The position numbers and the translations under genes are program-made. Shown in pieces: positions 23,091 through 35,200 of a stretch of DNA of 64,000 bases. A model generated the notes under the pieces. That model did no database searches, was not told where the DNA came from, and worked only from the letters and a program-made list of their open reading frames with translations. Origin of the DNA: Heterohyrax brucei (taxonomy: Eukaryota; Chordata; Mammalia; Hyracoidea; Procaviidae). Where the stretch lies: assembly GCA_028571685.1 (NCBI GenBank), contig CM053162.1:47960851-48024850 (forward strand). Reading direction: 5' to 3'. The stretch's first letter is position 1. The number at the start of each line of letters is the position of its first letter.

Positions 23091-23610
23091 TGTTTTAGTC
23101 AGCTAGTGCTGCTCTAGCAGAAATATCACGGAGTAGATGGCTTCAACAAAGGAAGGTTTATTCTTACATAGTCCGGTAGGCAACAAATCCAAATGCAGGA
23201 TGTCTACTCCATGGGAAGGCTCTCCCCCTTCTCACTCTGGTGGAAAGTCTGGTATTGCATCAGTCTTTGTCCAGGGAGCATCTTGGTGCAGGAACCTCAG
23301 GTACGAAGGACGTGCTCTTCTCCCGGTGCAGCTTTCTTGATGGTGAGAGGTTCCCAGTTCTCTGCCTGCTTCCCTTTCCTTTTATCTCTTGCAGGATGAA
23401 AGGATTCAGGGTTGGGCAAGCCATACTCCAGAGAAACTCCCTTTATAGTGTAGCAGGGAGGTGATCTTATAAACGCATTGTCAGTCCCACCCTAATCCTT
23501 TAGCATACAGCACAGCAGAATAACAAAATGAAGGACAATCATAGAATACAAGGAATCATGGTCACATGGCTACACCTATTTTGAGGGGGGACATAATTCA
23601 ATCCATGACA
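23091..23610 (-). mobile_element. Solo LTR, afrotherian MaLR-like family, 5-bp duplication
   Basis: A 520-bp element with TG..CA termini (TGTTTTAG on the left, CATGACA on the right) and a perfect 5-bp target duplication CACAT (23086-23090 and 23611-23615). This is the signature of an ERVL/MaLR-type LTR. The sequence parallels the antisense copy at 30413 and the sense copies at 29232 and 44128. No internal gag/pol-like sequence accompanies it, so it is a solo LTR. As an LTR it may have carried promoter activity, but no gene is near. Confidence 0.85.
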
Positions 23611-24639
23611 CACATCTTGCAGGGAATCTACTTGTCTCAACGTAAGTACCTTATTTCTGGTGTCGTTTTTGTTGTTGTTAGGTACTGTTGAGTCAGTTCC
23701 AACACATAGTGACCCTATGCACAACAGAAGAAAAACATTGCTCAGTCTTGTGCCATGTCCACAATCGCTTTTATGCTTAAGTCCATTGTTGCTGCCACTG
23801 TGTCAATACGCCTTGTTGAGGGTCTTCTTTTTTGCTGACCCGCCACTCTACCAAGCATGATGTCCTCCTCCAGGGACTGATCCCCCCTGAAAACATGTCC
23901 CAAGTATGTAAGACAGAGTCTTGCCATCTTTGCTTCCAAGGTGCACTCTGTACTTCTCCTGGAACAGATCTGTTTGTCCTTTTGGCAGCCCATGGTACAT
24001 TCAATGTTATTCTCCGGCATCACAATTCAAAGGCATCAATTCTTCTTCTGTCTTCTTTGTTCACTGTCCAGCTTTCATATGCATGTGATGTGATTGAAAA
24101 TATCATGGTTTGGGTCAGGGACACTTTAGTCTTCAAGGTAACATCTTTACTTTTCAGTACTTTAAAGAGATCCTTTGTGGCAGATTTTCCCAGTGCTGTG
24201 CATCTTTTGACTTCTTAACTGCTGCTTCATGGACATTGATTGTAGATCCAAGTAAAATAAAATCCTTGACAATCTCAATCTTTTCTCTGTTTATGATGAT
24301 GTCGCTTATGGTCCAGTTGTAAGGATTTTTTTTTTTTATTAAATGAAAAATCAAAGTGTATATACTCTGTGCTTACAATACTGGGTTAAGAGAGGAGGAG
24401 TACATAAGTCGTGCTGAAGTCCCGTTAATACTGATCTTGTTGCTAATGTGTATTATCACCAATTTCACGCAACCAAATTTCTAACAACTGTCTGATCTAA
24501 GCCCTCGCCCCTTGCCCTCTTGCCCTCCCACCCTCCCCACCCTTGTAGCCATCAAAGAGTCTTTTCTATTATGTATGAGTACGCTTTTAAGTTTTTATCG
24601 TAGGGGTCTCGTCGCTGACTAGTTTCACTCAACATAATG

Positions 24640-26985
24640 TCCTCCAGTTGAGACCAAATTGAGAGATGTTTCCTGCTATCATCGTTGTTCTTTATCAATG
24701 TGTAGTACTCCATTGAGTATATATATCAAAGTTTACCCATCCATTCTTCTGTTGTTGGACATCTGGGTTGATTCCAACTTTTTGCTATTGTGGACTGTGC
24801 TACAACGAAGATTCGTGTGCATGTATCAGCTGGTGTGAATGGCCTTGATTTTGTAGGATATATTCCGAGCAGAGGAATTAACTGGGTCAGGTGGTATATC
24901 TATATCCATTATTTTAAGGTAATGCCAAATTGCTTTCCAAAGAGGTTGCACCATCCTGCAATCCCACCAACAATGAAGGAGAGTTTCAATCTCTTCACAG
25001 CCTCTCCAATATTTATTGTTTGGTCAGTCTTATTGGGTTGAGATGATATCTCATTGTCGTTTTGATTTGAATTTCTTTAATAATTAATGATCGTGAGCAT
25101 GTCCACATGTGGTTTTTGGCTGCCTGAATCTCCTCTTTAGAGAAGCATCTGTCCGTCTCCTTTGCCTATCCTTAATTGGATGATTTGTCTTTTTCTTATT
25201 GATATTTTGTAGAACCTTACGGATTATGGAGACCAGGCGTTGGTCTGACATAGAGTTGCCAAATATTTTTTCCCATTCTGTAGGTGGTCTTTTAATTCTT
25301 TTGATGAAGTCTTTGGATGAGCAGAAGTGTTTGATTCTCATAAATTCACATTTATCTATTTTCTCTTCCGATGAATATGTTTTGTTTGTCAGATTTTGAA
25401 GTCTGTCTATATTGCGTATTAAAACGTCCATTGTAGACTCTATTTTATCTTGGATGAGCTTTATCATTTTAGCTTTTATATTCAGGTCTTTTATCTAATT
25501 TGAGTTGATTTTTGTACAAGGTGTGAGATATGAGTCTTGTTTCAATTTTTTGCAGATGGATATCCAATTATGCCAGCACCATTTGTTGAAGATACTGTTC
25601 TTACCCAAGTTCAAAATCTTAGGACCTTTGTCAAATATCAGCTGTTCCTAGGAGGATGGTGGCATCTCTGGGGTCTGTACTTTGTTCCATTGATCTATAT
25701 GTCTCCTTTTGCACCAGTACCAGGCTGTTTTGACTACTGTGGCAGTGTAATAGAATTTAAAGTCAGGTAGTGAGAGGCCTCCCAGTATGTTCTTCTTTTT
25801 CAGTAGTGCTTTACTTATTCGGGGTTTCTTCCCTTTCCAAGTAAAGCTGATAATTTATTTCTCCATCTCATTAAAAAATGTCACTGGAATTTGTATTGGG
25901 ATTGCATTATATAAATACAGTGCTTTGGGCAAAATAGACATTTTCACAATATTGAGTCTTCCTATCCATGAGCAGGGCAGATTACTCCACTTATGTAAGT
26001 CTCTCCTAGTTTCTTGTAGCAAGATCTTGTAGCTTTCTCTGTAAATATCTCTTATTTCTCTAGTCAGATTTATTCCTAGGTATTTTATCTTCTTGGGGGC
26101 TATAGTAAATGGAATTGATTTGGTGATTTCTTCTGTAATAATTTCACTGTTGGTATAAAGGAATCCTATTGACTTAGTTATGTTTATCTTGTATCCCGAT
26201 ACTTTGCCGAATTCTCCTATTAGCTCTAATAGTTTACTTATGGATTTCTCTGGATTTTCTGTATAAACAGTCATGTCATCTTTAAAGAGGGAAATCTTTA
26301 CTTCTTCAATGCTAATGTGGATGCTTTTTTTTCTTTGTCTTGTCTAGTTGCTCTGGCTAGAACTTCTAGCACATTGTTGAATAGAAGGGGTGAGAGAGGG
26401 CATCCTTGTCTAGTTCCCGTTCTCAAAGGGAATTCTTTCAGTCTTTCACCATTCAGGATGATGAAAACAGTTGGCTTTGCATAGGTGCTACCAATTATAT
26501 TGAGGAATTTCCCTTTTATTTCTATTTTACTGAGAGTTTAAGCATGAATGGATGTTGAACTTTGTCAAATGCCTTTTCTGCATCAATTGACAAAATCAAG
26601 TGATTTTTATCTTTTGTGTTGTTAATATGGTTGATTGCATTAATTGTTTTTCTGATGTTGAACCAGGCATGCATCTCTGGAATGAAACCAGCTTGATCAT
26701 GGTGAATTATTTTTTTTATATGCTGTTGAATTCTACTGGCTAGAATTTTATTGAAGATTTTTGCATCTAGATTCATGAGTGATATTGGTCTGTAATTTTC
26801 TTTTTTTGTGGGATCTTTCCCTGGTTTTGGTATCAGGGTTATGCTGGCTTCATAGAATGAATTTGGAAGTATTTCATGTCTTTCTATGGTGTGAAATAGC
26901 TTCATTAGTATTGAGGTTAATGCTTCTCTAAAATTTTGGTAGAATTCTCCAGCAAAGCCGTCTGGGCCAGGATTTCCAGGGTTTC
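24640..26985 (-). pseudogene. L1 ORF2 (RT to C-terminus) remnant
   Basis: This is the C-terminal two-thirds of L1 ORF2p, the endonuclease/RT that copies L1 RNA into DNA at the break. Consecutive frame pieces (26522-26905 with [20 protein letters not shown]; 25855-26274 with KVSGYKINITKS; 25084-25467 with WEKIFGNSMSDQ) follow ORF2 order but change frame. The endonuclease domain is absent because the insertion is truncated and its 5' part inverted. The RT active site is FKDD. Confidence 0.85.
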
Positions 26986-26989
26986 CAAA

Positions 26990-27372
26990 GAAACCCCTCA
27001 GGCATCAGAAGAAAACAGATTATAAAGATTAGAGCAGAACTAAATGAATTAGAGAATAGAAAAACAATTGAAAAAATTAACAAAAACCAAAAGCGTTTCT
27101 TCGAAAGATCAACAAAATTGATAAACCATTGGCTAAACTTACAAAAGAGAAACAACAGAAGATACAAATAACCTGATTAAGAAATGAGTTTGGAGATGTT
27201 ACAACAGACCCAACTGAAATAAAATATATCATAACAGAATACTATGAAAAGCCATACTCTGAGAGGTTTGAAAACCTGGGGGAAATGGACAAATTTCTAG
27301 ATTCATATGACTCTCTAAGACTATCACAAAAGAAATAGATCAACTTAATAAATCTGTCACAAAGGAAGACAT
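26990..27372 (+). pseudogene. Inverted 5' segment of the same L1 (ORF2 linker)
   Basis: Sense L1 ORF2 text covering the linker between endonuclease and RT (AGAACTAAATGAATTAGAG, then the CTAGATTCATATGACTCTC region, to CACAAAGGAAGACATTG). In an uninverted L1 this lies immediately upstream of the point where the antisense part stops, with only a few tens of bases lost. It is therefore the flipped half of one insertion and not a second L1. Confidence 0.85.
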
Positions 27373-29231
27373 TGATTTTTGTTTTCTTGGTGTTGAGGTA
27401 CAATCCATGGTGAAGGTTGTGGTCCTTGATCTTCATCAGTAAGTATTTCAAATCTTCTTCACTTCCAGCAAGTAATATGGCGTCCTCTGCATAACAAAGA
27501 TTGCTGATGAGTCATCCTGCAATCCTGATGCCTCATTCTTTTTCACATAATCCATCTTCTTGGACTATTTACTCAACATACAGATTGAAAATATATGGTG
27601 GAAGAATACAACCCTGATGCATGCCTTTCCTGACTTTAAACCATGTTCTGTTTGCATGAAGAACATTGCATTTTTGCATGTTCTTCTGTTTGTTCATGTT
27701 CTTTAAACCTTGTTCTGTTTGTACAACTGCTTCTTGATTAATACATAGATTCCTTAAGGGAACAATTAAGTGTTCTGGAATTCCCATTTTACACAATATT
27801 AGCCATAGTTTGTTACGAGCCACACAGTCAAATGCCTTTGCATGTCAACGAAACACAGGTAAACTCTTTCTGGTATTACCTGCTTTCAGCCAAGATCCAT
27901 CTGACATCAGCAATAATATCCCTGGTTCCATGCCTTCTTCCGAATCCAGCTTGAATTTCTGGCAGTTCTTTGTCAATATACTGTTGCAGCTGCTTTTGAA
28001 TGATCTTGAGCAAAATTTTACTTGCATGTGATATTAATGATATCATTCGGTAATTTCCACATTCTGTTGGATCACCTTTCTTGAAATAGGCATAAATATG
28101 GATCTCTTCCAGTCAGTTGGGGAAGATAGCTGTCCTCCAAATTTGTTGGAATATACAAGTGAGCACTTCCAGCCCTGCATCTGTTTGTTGAAATACCTCA
28201 ATTGATGTTCCTTCCATTCCTGGAGCCTGTTTTTCGCCAATGCCTTCAATGCAGTTTCAACTTCTTCCCTCAGTCCCATTGGTTCCTGATCATATGCTAC
28301 CTCTTCATAGGCTGAACACTGACCATTTCTTTCTGGTATAACGACTCTGTGTATTCCTTCCATCTTCTTCTGGTGCTCCCTGAGTCATTTAATACTTTCC
28401 CTGTAGAATCCTTCACTGCTACAACTCGAGGCTTGAATTTTTTCTTCAGTTTTTTCTGCTGGACAAATACAGAATGTATTCTTCCCTTCTGCTTTTCTGT
28501 CTCCAGCTCTTTGCACATATCGTTATAATACTTTATTTTGTCTTCTCGAGCTGGTCTTGGAAACCTTCTGTTTATATGTTTTACTTTGCCATTGCTTTTT
28601 TTTTTTTTGCTTTAGCTGCTTGGCATTTGAGAGCTGGTTGCAGAGTATCTTCTGACATAAAATTTGATCTTTTCTTTCTTTCCTGCTTTTTTAATGATGT
28701 CTTGCTCTCTTCATGGCTGATATCTTTGACATCATTGCACAGTTCATCTGATCTTTGGTCATTAGAGGTCAGTCTATCAAATCTGTTCTTGAGCTGGTCT
28801 TTAAACTCAGGAGGGATATACCCAAGGTCATACTTTGGCTCTTGTAGATTTGTTCTAATTTTCTTCAGTTTCAGTTTGAATTTGCATATGAGCAATTGGT
28901 GATCTGTGCTGTAGTTGGCACCTGGTCTTGATTTAGTTCCTGTGTATTCCATCTAGTGAAGTCCATGTGTACTGTCACCGTTTATGTTGGTCAAAAAACG
29001 TATTTGCAATGAAGAAGTCGTTAGTCTTGCAAAATTCTGTCATGCAATCTCTGGCATTATTTCTATCACCAAGGCTGTATTTTCTGACTACTCATCCTTC
29101 TTTGTTTACACCTTCTGTATTCCAGTCACCAGTAATGATCAATGCATCCTGATTGCATGTTTGATCAATTTCAGACTTCAGAAGCTGGTAAAAATCTTCA
29201 ATCTCTTCATCTTTGGTCTTAGTGGTTGGTG
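27373..29231 (-). pseudogene. RTE RT and endonuclease C-terminal remnant (copy B)
   Basis: Pieces at 27569-27823 (RT palm, WFKVRKGMHQGCILPPYIFNL), 28043-28363, 28297-28518 (linker, KPRVVAVKDSTG) and 28581-28952 (endonuclease end, DHQLLICKFKLKLKK) follow in the right order. The RT active site is YAED instead of YADD (27482-27493). The GDWN metal-site block of the endonuclease is at 29119-29130. Stops and shifts separate the pieces, so it is not expressible. Confidence 0.83.
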
Positions 29232-29680
29232 TGTCATGGATTGAATTGTGTTCTCCCCAAAATGTACGTGTTAATTTGACTTGGCTAGGAGTCCCAATAT
29301 GGTACTCTTCCTCCCATGTGTTGTGATTCATTCCTCTATGATATTGATGATGGAGAATCAGCAGCAGTTATGTTGGTGAGGCAGGACTCAAGTTACCAGC
29401 TGTGGGATATAAGGGAGAAAAGTGAGCATAGAGAGTTGGGAAACTCATACCATCAGGAGAACAGCACAGAGAGCAGAGTGTGTCCTTTGGACCCGAGGTT
29501 CCTATGCCGAGATGGTCTCCTTGAACTTGGCCTACCGGACTGTGATAACTTCTCTTACTGAAGGGACTTGCAACTCATAAATGGATTTGTGGTTTACCGG
29601 ACAGTGACAATAAAAATTTCTCCTTGTGAAGCCTTCCACTTGTGGTATTTTCTGTTGGAGTAGTACCAGGTGACTAAGAC
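29232..29680 (+). mobile_element. Solo MaLR-like LTR nested in RTE copy B
   Basis: A sense member of the same LTR family. It starts TGTCATGGATTGAATTGTG and ends GTGACTAAGAC. The RTE endonuclease reading stops at TGGTG (29227-29231) and resumes at GGTGCATAAATTTG (29681). This is consistent with a 5-bp duplication that later lost two bases. It contains GAGAACAGCACAGAGAGCAG and CCTTTGGACCCGAGGTTCC, shared with the copy at 44128. It is younger than the RTE. Confidence 0.85.
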
Positions 29681-30390
29681 GGTGCATAAATTTGAATAAT
29701 AGTCATACTAACTGGCCTTCCTTGTAGGTGTATAGGTATTATTCTATCACTGACAACACTGTACTTCAGGACTGATGTTGAAATGTTCTTCTTGATGATG
29801 AATGCAACACTGTTCCTATTCAAGTTTTCATTTCCAGCATAGTAGACCATGTGATTGTGAGCTTCTGAATGACCAAAACCAGTCTAATTCAGCTCACTAA
29901 TGCCTAGGATATCGATGTTTATGTGTTCCATTTCATTTCTGATGATTTCCAATTTTCCTAGATTCATATTTTGTACATTCCCCATTCCGATTATTAATGG
30001 ATGTTTGCAGCTGTTTCTTCTCATTTTGAGTCATGGCACATAAGCAAATGAAGATTCCAAAGGCTTTACTCCATCCAAGTCATTAAGGTTGCCTCTGCTT
30101 TGAGGAGGTAGCTCTTCCCAGTTGTCTTCTGGGCACCTTCCAACCTGGGGGGTTCATTTTCTGTCACTGCATCTGACAACTTTCTGCTGCTAGTCACAGG
30201 GTTTTCCCTGGTTAATTCTTTTCAGAAGTAGACAGTTGAGTCCTTCCTCCTAGTCTGTGTTAGTCTGGAAGCTTAGCTGAAACCTGTATACTATGGGTGA
30301 GCCTGCTGGTAGCTAAATACTGGTAGCATAGCTTCCAGCATCACAGCAACAAGCAAGACTCATCTGACAGACAAGTAAGGGACAACAATT
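29681..30390 (-). repeat. RTE 5' region (endonuclease N-terminus and UTR)
   Basis: The 29681-30000 part encodes the beginning of the RTE endonuclease in broken frames. Upstream (30000-30390) is the UTR-like block, with TAGTCTGTGTTAGTCTGGAAG at 30260 and GCATAGCTTCCAGCATCACAG at 30327. These two phrases reappear at the other end of the short element at 42554-42940. Confidence 0.7.
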
Positions 30391-30412
30391 TGTGCTTTTC
30401 ATACAAGCAATC

Positions 30413-30924
30413 TGTTTTAGTCAGCTAGTGCGACTCTAACAGAAATACCACAGAGCGTATGGCTTCAACAAAGGAAGGTTTATTCTTACACAGTCCGGTA
30501 GGTTGCAAGTCCATATTCAGGGTGACCACTCCGGGGGAAGGCTTTCCCCTTGTTGGCTCTGGAGGAAAGTCCAGTATTGCATCAGTCTTTGTCCAGGGAG
30601 CATCTTGGTGCAGGAAACTCAGGTCTCAAGGACGCGCTCTTCTTCCGGTGCACATTTTTTGATACTGTGAGTCTCCTCCTTCTCTTTGTTTCCCTTTCCT
30701 TTTATCTCCTGCAAGCTGAAAGCATTAAGGGTGGGGCAAGCCACACTCCAGGGAAACTCCCCCTACTGCAGAGCAAGGAAGTAATTCCATGCAGGAATTT
30801 ACAGTCCCTTTAACATACAGTTTAGCAAAACGACACAATGGAGGACGGTCCCAAGATACTGGGAATCATGTCCCAGCCACATGGCTGCACATATTTTTGG
30901 GGGGACACAATTCAACCCATGACA
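30413..30924 (-). mobile_element. Solo MaLR-like LTR with 5-bp duplication
   Basis: An antisense 512-bp copy starting TGTTTTAGTCAGCTAGTGCG and ending CCCATGACA. It is flanked by perfect CAATC duplications (30408-30412 and 30925-30929). It lies about 25 bases beyond the RTE 5' end and is closely similar to 23091-23610 (both carry TGGCTTCAACAAAGGAAGG). Confidence 0.88.
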
Positions 30925-30929
30925 CAATC

Positions 30930-31284
30930 TAAATTGTTAGCAATATTAATTAACTTTGGGATCTGTTTCCTTTGTTATGGAGAAAGTCTTCAGCATAAAC
31001 TTATTTATCCCAAAGTGAAATGAGTAACTACTATGCTGGGAGACGGAGGTACGGTTTCTGTTCGAGGACCATTTGGTCTTTTCATAAGTGGCTTTTGTGA
31101 AGTCTTTAAAATTTGTGTCCTAGTGAGAATAAATTCAAGACTCTTGAGAGTGTAATCAGCAAGAATCTGGACTCCTACTGAAGACTTAGCACATCAAGAC
31201 ACAGGAAGCCCTGGCTCTGGACAGTCTGTGGCCAAGGTTGGAACTCCTCTTGACCCTGCATTCTTGCAAGATCAACCACATATG
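30930..31284. other. Unique DNA
   Basis: No feature recognised. Confidence 0.5.
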
Positions 31285-31660
31285 TTCTTTCTCAGGGTCT
31301 TCACACTTGCTCTTCTCTCAGCCTGGAGTGTGCCCATGACTGCTTGGCTTGTCCTTGTTTATCATCTATAATCTCAGCCCATATGTTACCTTGCTGATGA
31401 GGCCTTCTCAGACCACTCACCCTTAAAGCAATCTCCTTCCCACTCACTCTACTTATTTCCTTCAAAAGTGAAAAGTGAATTATTCTCTGAAATTACCTTG
31501 TTCATTTTTTGTTTATGTGTTTGTTTAGCATGAGACATGAGAGCAAGATACCTTGTTTTTTTTACTGTTGCTGCATCCTTAGCACTCATAGCAATGCCTG
31601 ATGCTTGTACCAGGTGCTCAGTAAATATTTGCTGGATGAATGAAAGAATATATGAGTGAT
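31285..31660 (+). repeat. L2 3' end, well preserved
   Basis: CAGCCTGGAGTGTGCCCATG, CAGCCCATATGTTACCTTGC, GAGGCCTTCTCAGACCACTC, then GGTGCTCAGTAAATATTTGC and GGATGAATGAAAGAATATATG give the full L2 3' order. Confidence 0.85.
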
Positions 31661-32589
31661 AGAATAAATCTAGCTTCTACTGTGAAATGAGAAAAACCAA
31701 GCCTGATATTATGGGCTGAGAAACCAGTGGGTTCTTGGGAATGCCTAGAAGGAAGAAGCACTGTTAATCTAGACAGGTAGACCCTCAGTGCTGTTTTAAC
31801 TGGAACTTCAAAGAAAAGTGACTTTCTTGGCATCTAAGATATTGTAGCAGGGCTTACCTGTTACATGTTTTCTGCATATATATTGGAAACCTCAGCTCTG
31901 TCTACCTCTTGTCTAGCTCATCTTCCCATGCCCACTGCCCCCAAAGATGAAACTTTGATTGCACTGCATCCAAAACAAGACTACACCTCCTCTCTCTTCT
32001 CTTTGTTGGCCTCACCCATTTTTTTCTTCCTTGGCCATAAGTCCCCTGCCTCAGATGGCAAATTCAGCTAATGAACTTGATTATTCGGCCTTCCAAAAGC
32101 ATTATATATAGTTTTTACATTTTGCAGTTTTTGTTATGTTTGATTACAAACCCAAAAGTCATGAGGAAAAGACAAATAATCTAAGCACTGGTCACTCTCT
32201 AAAGGCCAGTAGGCTACAGTTATTGGCACTTATTTATTTTGTGTTCCAATGACATTTTCCTTATTCCTCTGTTCTCTTTTTCCTCTTTGTCTCTAAGGAG
32301 GTCTTTGTTTTTGCCCTCTTTAAGAGTTTTCACAGATAAAGGGAATATAAAACAGGGAAGATGATTATTATTTGAAGGCAAGTGAGGTCACTTAAGGAGT
32401 TCAGTCTTTACTGAAGTCCATTGAAACATACACCAGCCTCTATACTCTGCTAGCCTGAGTGGCTTGAAAAATGATGTCCTTTCTTTCAGAGGTCACTTAT
32501 CTGAATGTGATTCAGTCTCTGTCAAGGAGTTCACAAAATGCAGAATTATTTGAGCATTCTGAATTTAGAAAAATGCTGTACTGGGCAAC
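31661..32589. other. Unique DNA
   Basis: No repeat or gene recognised. Short open frames lack any family features. Confidence 0.5.
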
Positions 32590-32737
32590 GATTACCCACT
32601 GCCACTGAATCAATCCTGACTCATAACAACCCTATAGGATAGAGCAGAACTGTTCTATAGAATTTCCAAGGAACACCCGGTGGATTTGAACTGTCAGATT
32701 TTTTATTAGCAGCCATAGCACTTAACCAAGTTTTCCA
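32590..32737 (-). repeat. AfroSINE
   Basis: Antisense copy with a shortened head (TTAACCAAGTTTTCC). The tail and B box are clear. Confidence 0.9.
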
Positions 32738-32989
32738 ATGAGCAGATTAGCATTATAGTAAACAGGCACAATAGCAGTGGAAGTTCAGGACCTGGGCAGG
32801 CAGACTGGATACTTTTGTCCTCTAGATCCACTCTTCACCGCTGTATCCTGTTCTGAGCCCTCAGGGTTACACTTTGTGGGTTGTATCAGTCAGCTTCTGT
32901 GTCCTTTGATTTTTGGCTGGATTTAGATAACAGGAGATACCAGAAAGGGATGAAAAGTTGCCAGTTTCCAGTAATTTATTCCTCTTAGG

Positions 32990-33622
32990 TTTAGCTTCCT
33001 AGAAGTGCCATATAAAGTAGCACAAAGTGAGTACCTTTAAGAGAAAGTAATTCATTTTCTCACAGTTTTGGAGACAAAAAGTACAAATGAGAGTATCAGC
33101 CATATTGATCCCTTCTGGGGTAGAATTGTCGTGCCTTTCTCCTCACTCCTGGAGGGTCCCAATAATCTTTTATATTCCTTAGCTTGTAGTGTAGATGCGT
33201 CTTCACCTGTCCTTTCTCTGTGTCTTTCAGTGTCTAGTTTCCACTTGTATGAGGAGAGCACTCAGGTGGGATTAGGACCTACTGTAGGGTTGCTAGGAGT
33301 TGGAATCAACACAATGGTAACTGGTGAGTGTTGCTTTTCTTTTTCTTAGTATGGTCTGTTATTAACCGATAACATCTTCAAAGACTCATTTCCGAACAAG
33401 ACCACATTTGCAGATACTCAAAATCCACCTCTGTTTAGTCAATTCAGACTCATGACCCTATAGGACAGAGTAGAACTACCCCACAGGGTTTCCAAGGAGC
33501 GCCTGGTGATTCAAACTACTGAACTTTTTGATTAGTGGTGAACTTTTTAACCACTGTACCACCAGGGTTTCCTTAGTATTTTAAGATATATTTTGGGGAC
33601 ACACAATTCAATCTGTAATACT
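32990..33622 (-). repeat. Old LTR- or MER-like repeat interrupted by an AfroSINE
   Basis: GCTTCCTAGAAGTGCCATAT, then TCATTTTCTCACAGTTTTGG, CATCTTCAAAGACTCATTTC and, after the SINE, TTTTGGGGACACACAATTC. This is a common antisense mammalian repeat order that I do not name. Confidence 0.45.
33422..33573 (-). repeat. AfroSINE within an old repeat
   Basis: Antisense copy ending CCACCAGGGTTTCC. It separates two halves of the older repeat. Confidence 0.92.
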
Positions 33623-33745
33623 TTCCTTGTCCTCCTTTTGGTGTAGGGATGGTAACGGCTCTTTACATCTGCTGGCCTAGAGGTGCTTTGCTATTCCTTG
33701 CTGGTTTCTCTAGATCTTTTACATACCTTGGAAAGCAAGAAAACA

Positions 33746-33800
33746 GAACAAAACCTATTGCCATGGGGTCAGTTCTCAGTCATAGTGAGCTTGTAAAGCA
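33746..33800 (-). repeat. AfroSINE tail fragment
   Basis: Only the CCTATTGCCATGGGGTCAGT and TCATAGTGAGC tail portion remains. Confidence 0.6.
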
Positions 33801-34274
33801 GTCCTTTATTAACTGTTCTTCAAATTGATAGTTATATATGTTTGCTATTAAGGTATGACTGCTTCTGTGATTCAGCCTTAATTTTCCACTCGAACCTGAA
33901 GATAGAACATATTCCTTCTTCAGCCAACTCCTGGGGAAATACTCCTCAGCAGTTAGCTTTACAGTATTTTAAGAAACTATGGTGAGTACACAAACTCATA
34001 GTGCAAATTATTTATATTGGAAAAGTACATATAGACACATGCCAAAGATCAAGAACTATTCTCATCTCTTTTCTAGGTGAGACTCTAAAGATAGTAGCTT
34101 GGATTGACCAGCAAAAATAGAAAGGCCATCAGGAGCTCTTTTCCAGCCAAGTCCCTCTGAGAACTTTAGCAGATGAGGACATCATTTGTCAAAACTAAGA
34201 AGTGAACATTGATACATTACTGTTAACTATTGATCTCATTTGGACTTCATCAGCTTTTCCACTAGTATCCAAAT
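33801..34274. other. Unique DNA
   Basis: No feature recognised. The sense RTE starts at about 34275. Confidence 0.5.
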
Positions 34275-35200
34275 GTGGAAATTACCAAGCAACGTCATTA
34301 ATATCACACGCAAGCAAAATTTTGCTCAAGATTATTCAAAAGTGACTGCAACAGCATATTGACAATGAACTGCCAGAAATACAAGCTGGATTCAGAAAAG
34401 AATGTGCAACCAAGAATATCACTTCTGATGACAGATGGATCTCGACTGAAAGCAGAGAATACCAGAAAGATGTTCACCTGTGCTTCATCGACTATGAAAA
34501 AGCATTTGACTGTGTAAATTATAACAAGTTATGACTAACATTGAGGATAATGGGAATCCCAGCACACTTAGTTGTGCTCTGAAGGAATCTGTATATGGGT
34601 TAAGAGGTAGTTGTGCAAACAGAACAAGGGGACACTGCATGGCTTAAAGTTAGGAAAGGCGTACTACAGGGTGGTATCCTTTCATCATACCTTTTCAATC
34701 TGTGTACTGAGCAAGTAATCCGAGAAGCTAAATTATACAAAGAAGAATGAGACATCAGGATTGGAGGATGACTCATTAACAACGTGCCTTACTCAGACAT
34801 CATCACCTTTCTTGCTGGAAGTTAAGAAGATTTGAAACACTTGCTGATGAAGATCAAGGACCACAGCCTTCAGTATGGATTGTACCTCACCATCAATAAA
34901 ACAAAAATCACGGCTGGATCAGTAAGCAACATCATCATAAACGGTGAAAGGATTAAGGTTGTCAAAGATTTCATTTTACTGAGGTCCACAATCAACACCC
35001 ATGGAAGCAGTAGTCAAGAATTCAAAAGATCCACTGCATTAGAAAAGTCTTCTGTAAAGGATCTCTTTAAAGTATTGAAAAGTAAGGATGTCACTTTGAA
35101 AACTAAAGTGCACCTGCCCGAAGCCGTGGTATTTTCAGTCGTATCATATGCATGCAAAAGCTGGACAATGAACAAAGAAGACTCAGAGAAGAAGAATTGA
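34275..35200 (+). pseudogene. RTE reverse transcriptase remnant (copy C)
   Basis: Successive in-frame blocks read ELPEIQAGFRK, CFIDYEKAFDCV (palm motif A with its Asp) and LKVRKGVLQGGIL, then a motif C that has become YSDI (34790-34801) instead of YADD. A 122-codon open stretch follows at 34832-35200 with KHLLMKIKDHSLQYGL. In-frame stops lie after motif A and near 34600. Loss of both metal-binding Asp residues at motif C means it could not act even if translated. Confidence 0.83.

Larger units (their letters stand above)
24331..27372 (-). mobile_element. L1 with inverted 5' end inside RTE copy B
   Basis: The poly(T) start at about 24326-24337 and the 3'UTR and ORF2 lie antisense up to about 26985. 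From about 26990 to 27372 the L1 sequence is in the sense direction. RTE text breaks off at GATTTTT (24324-24330) and resumes at GATTTTT (27373-27379), a 7-bp duplication partly confounded by the poly(T). This is the classic product of twin-primed reverse transcription. The ORF2 RT motif reads FKDD (26275-26286) in place of FADD, one of many signs that it is dead. Confidence 0.88.
23671..30390 (-). mobile_element. RTE LINE, long copy split by an L1 and an LTR (copy B)
   Basis: The antisense RTE runs from its 3' end (GTTGTTGTTAGGTACTG) through RT and endonuclease to a 5' region near 30390. Its segments are 23671-24330, 27373-29231 and 29681-30390. The 3'-half gap is the inverted L1 at 24331-27372; the 5' gap is the solo LTR at 29232-29680. 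Removing both leaves about 3.2 kb, close to a full RTE. The 5' region (30180-30390) resembles the bodies of the SINE-like elements at 41881-42206 and 42554-42940. Confidence 0.85.

Noticed and set aside
29092..29331. A fused open frame beginning in the LTR and running into an endonuclease
   Set aside because: It crosses the LTR-RTE junction by chance. No splice or start context supports expression.
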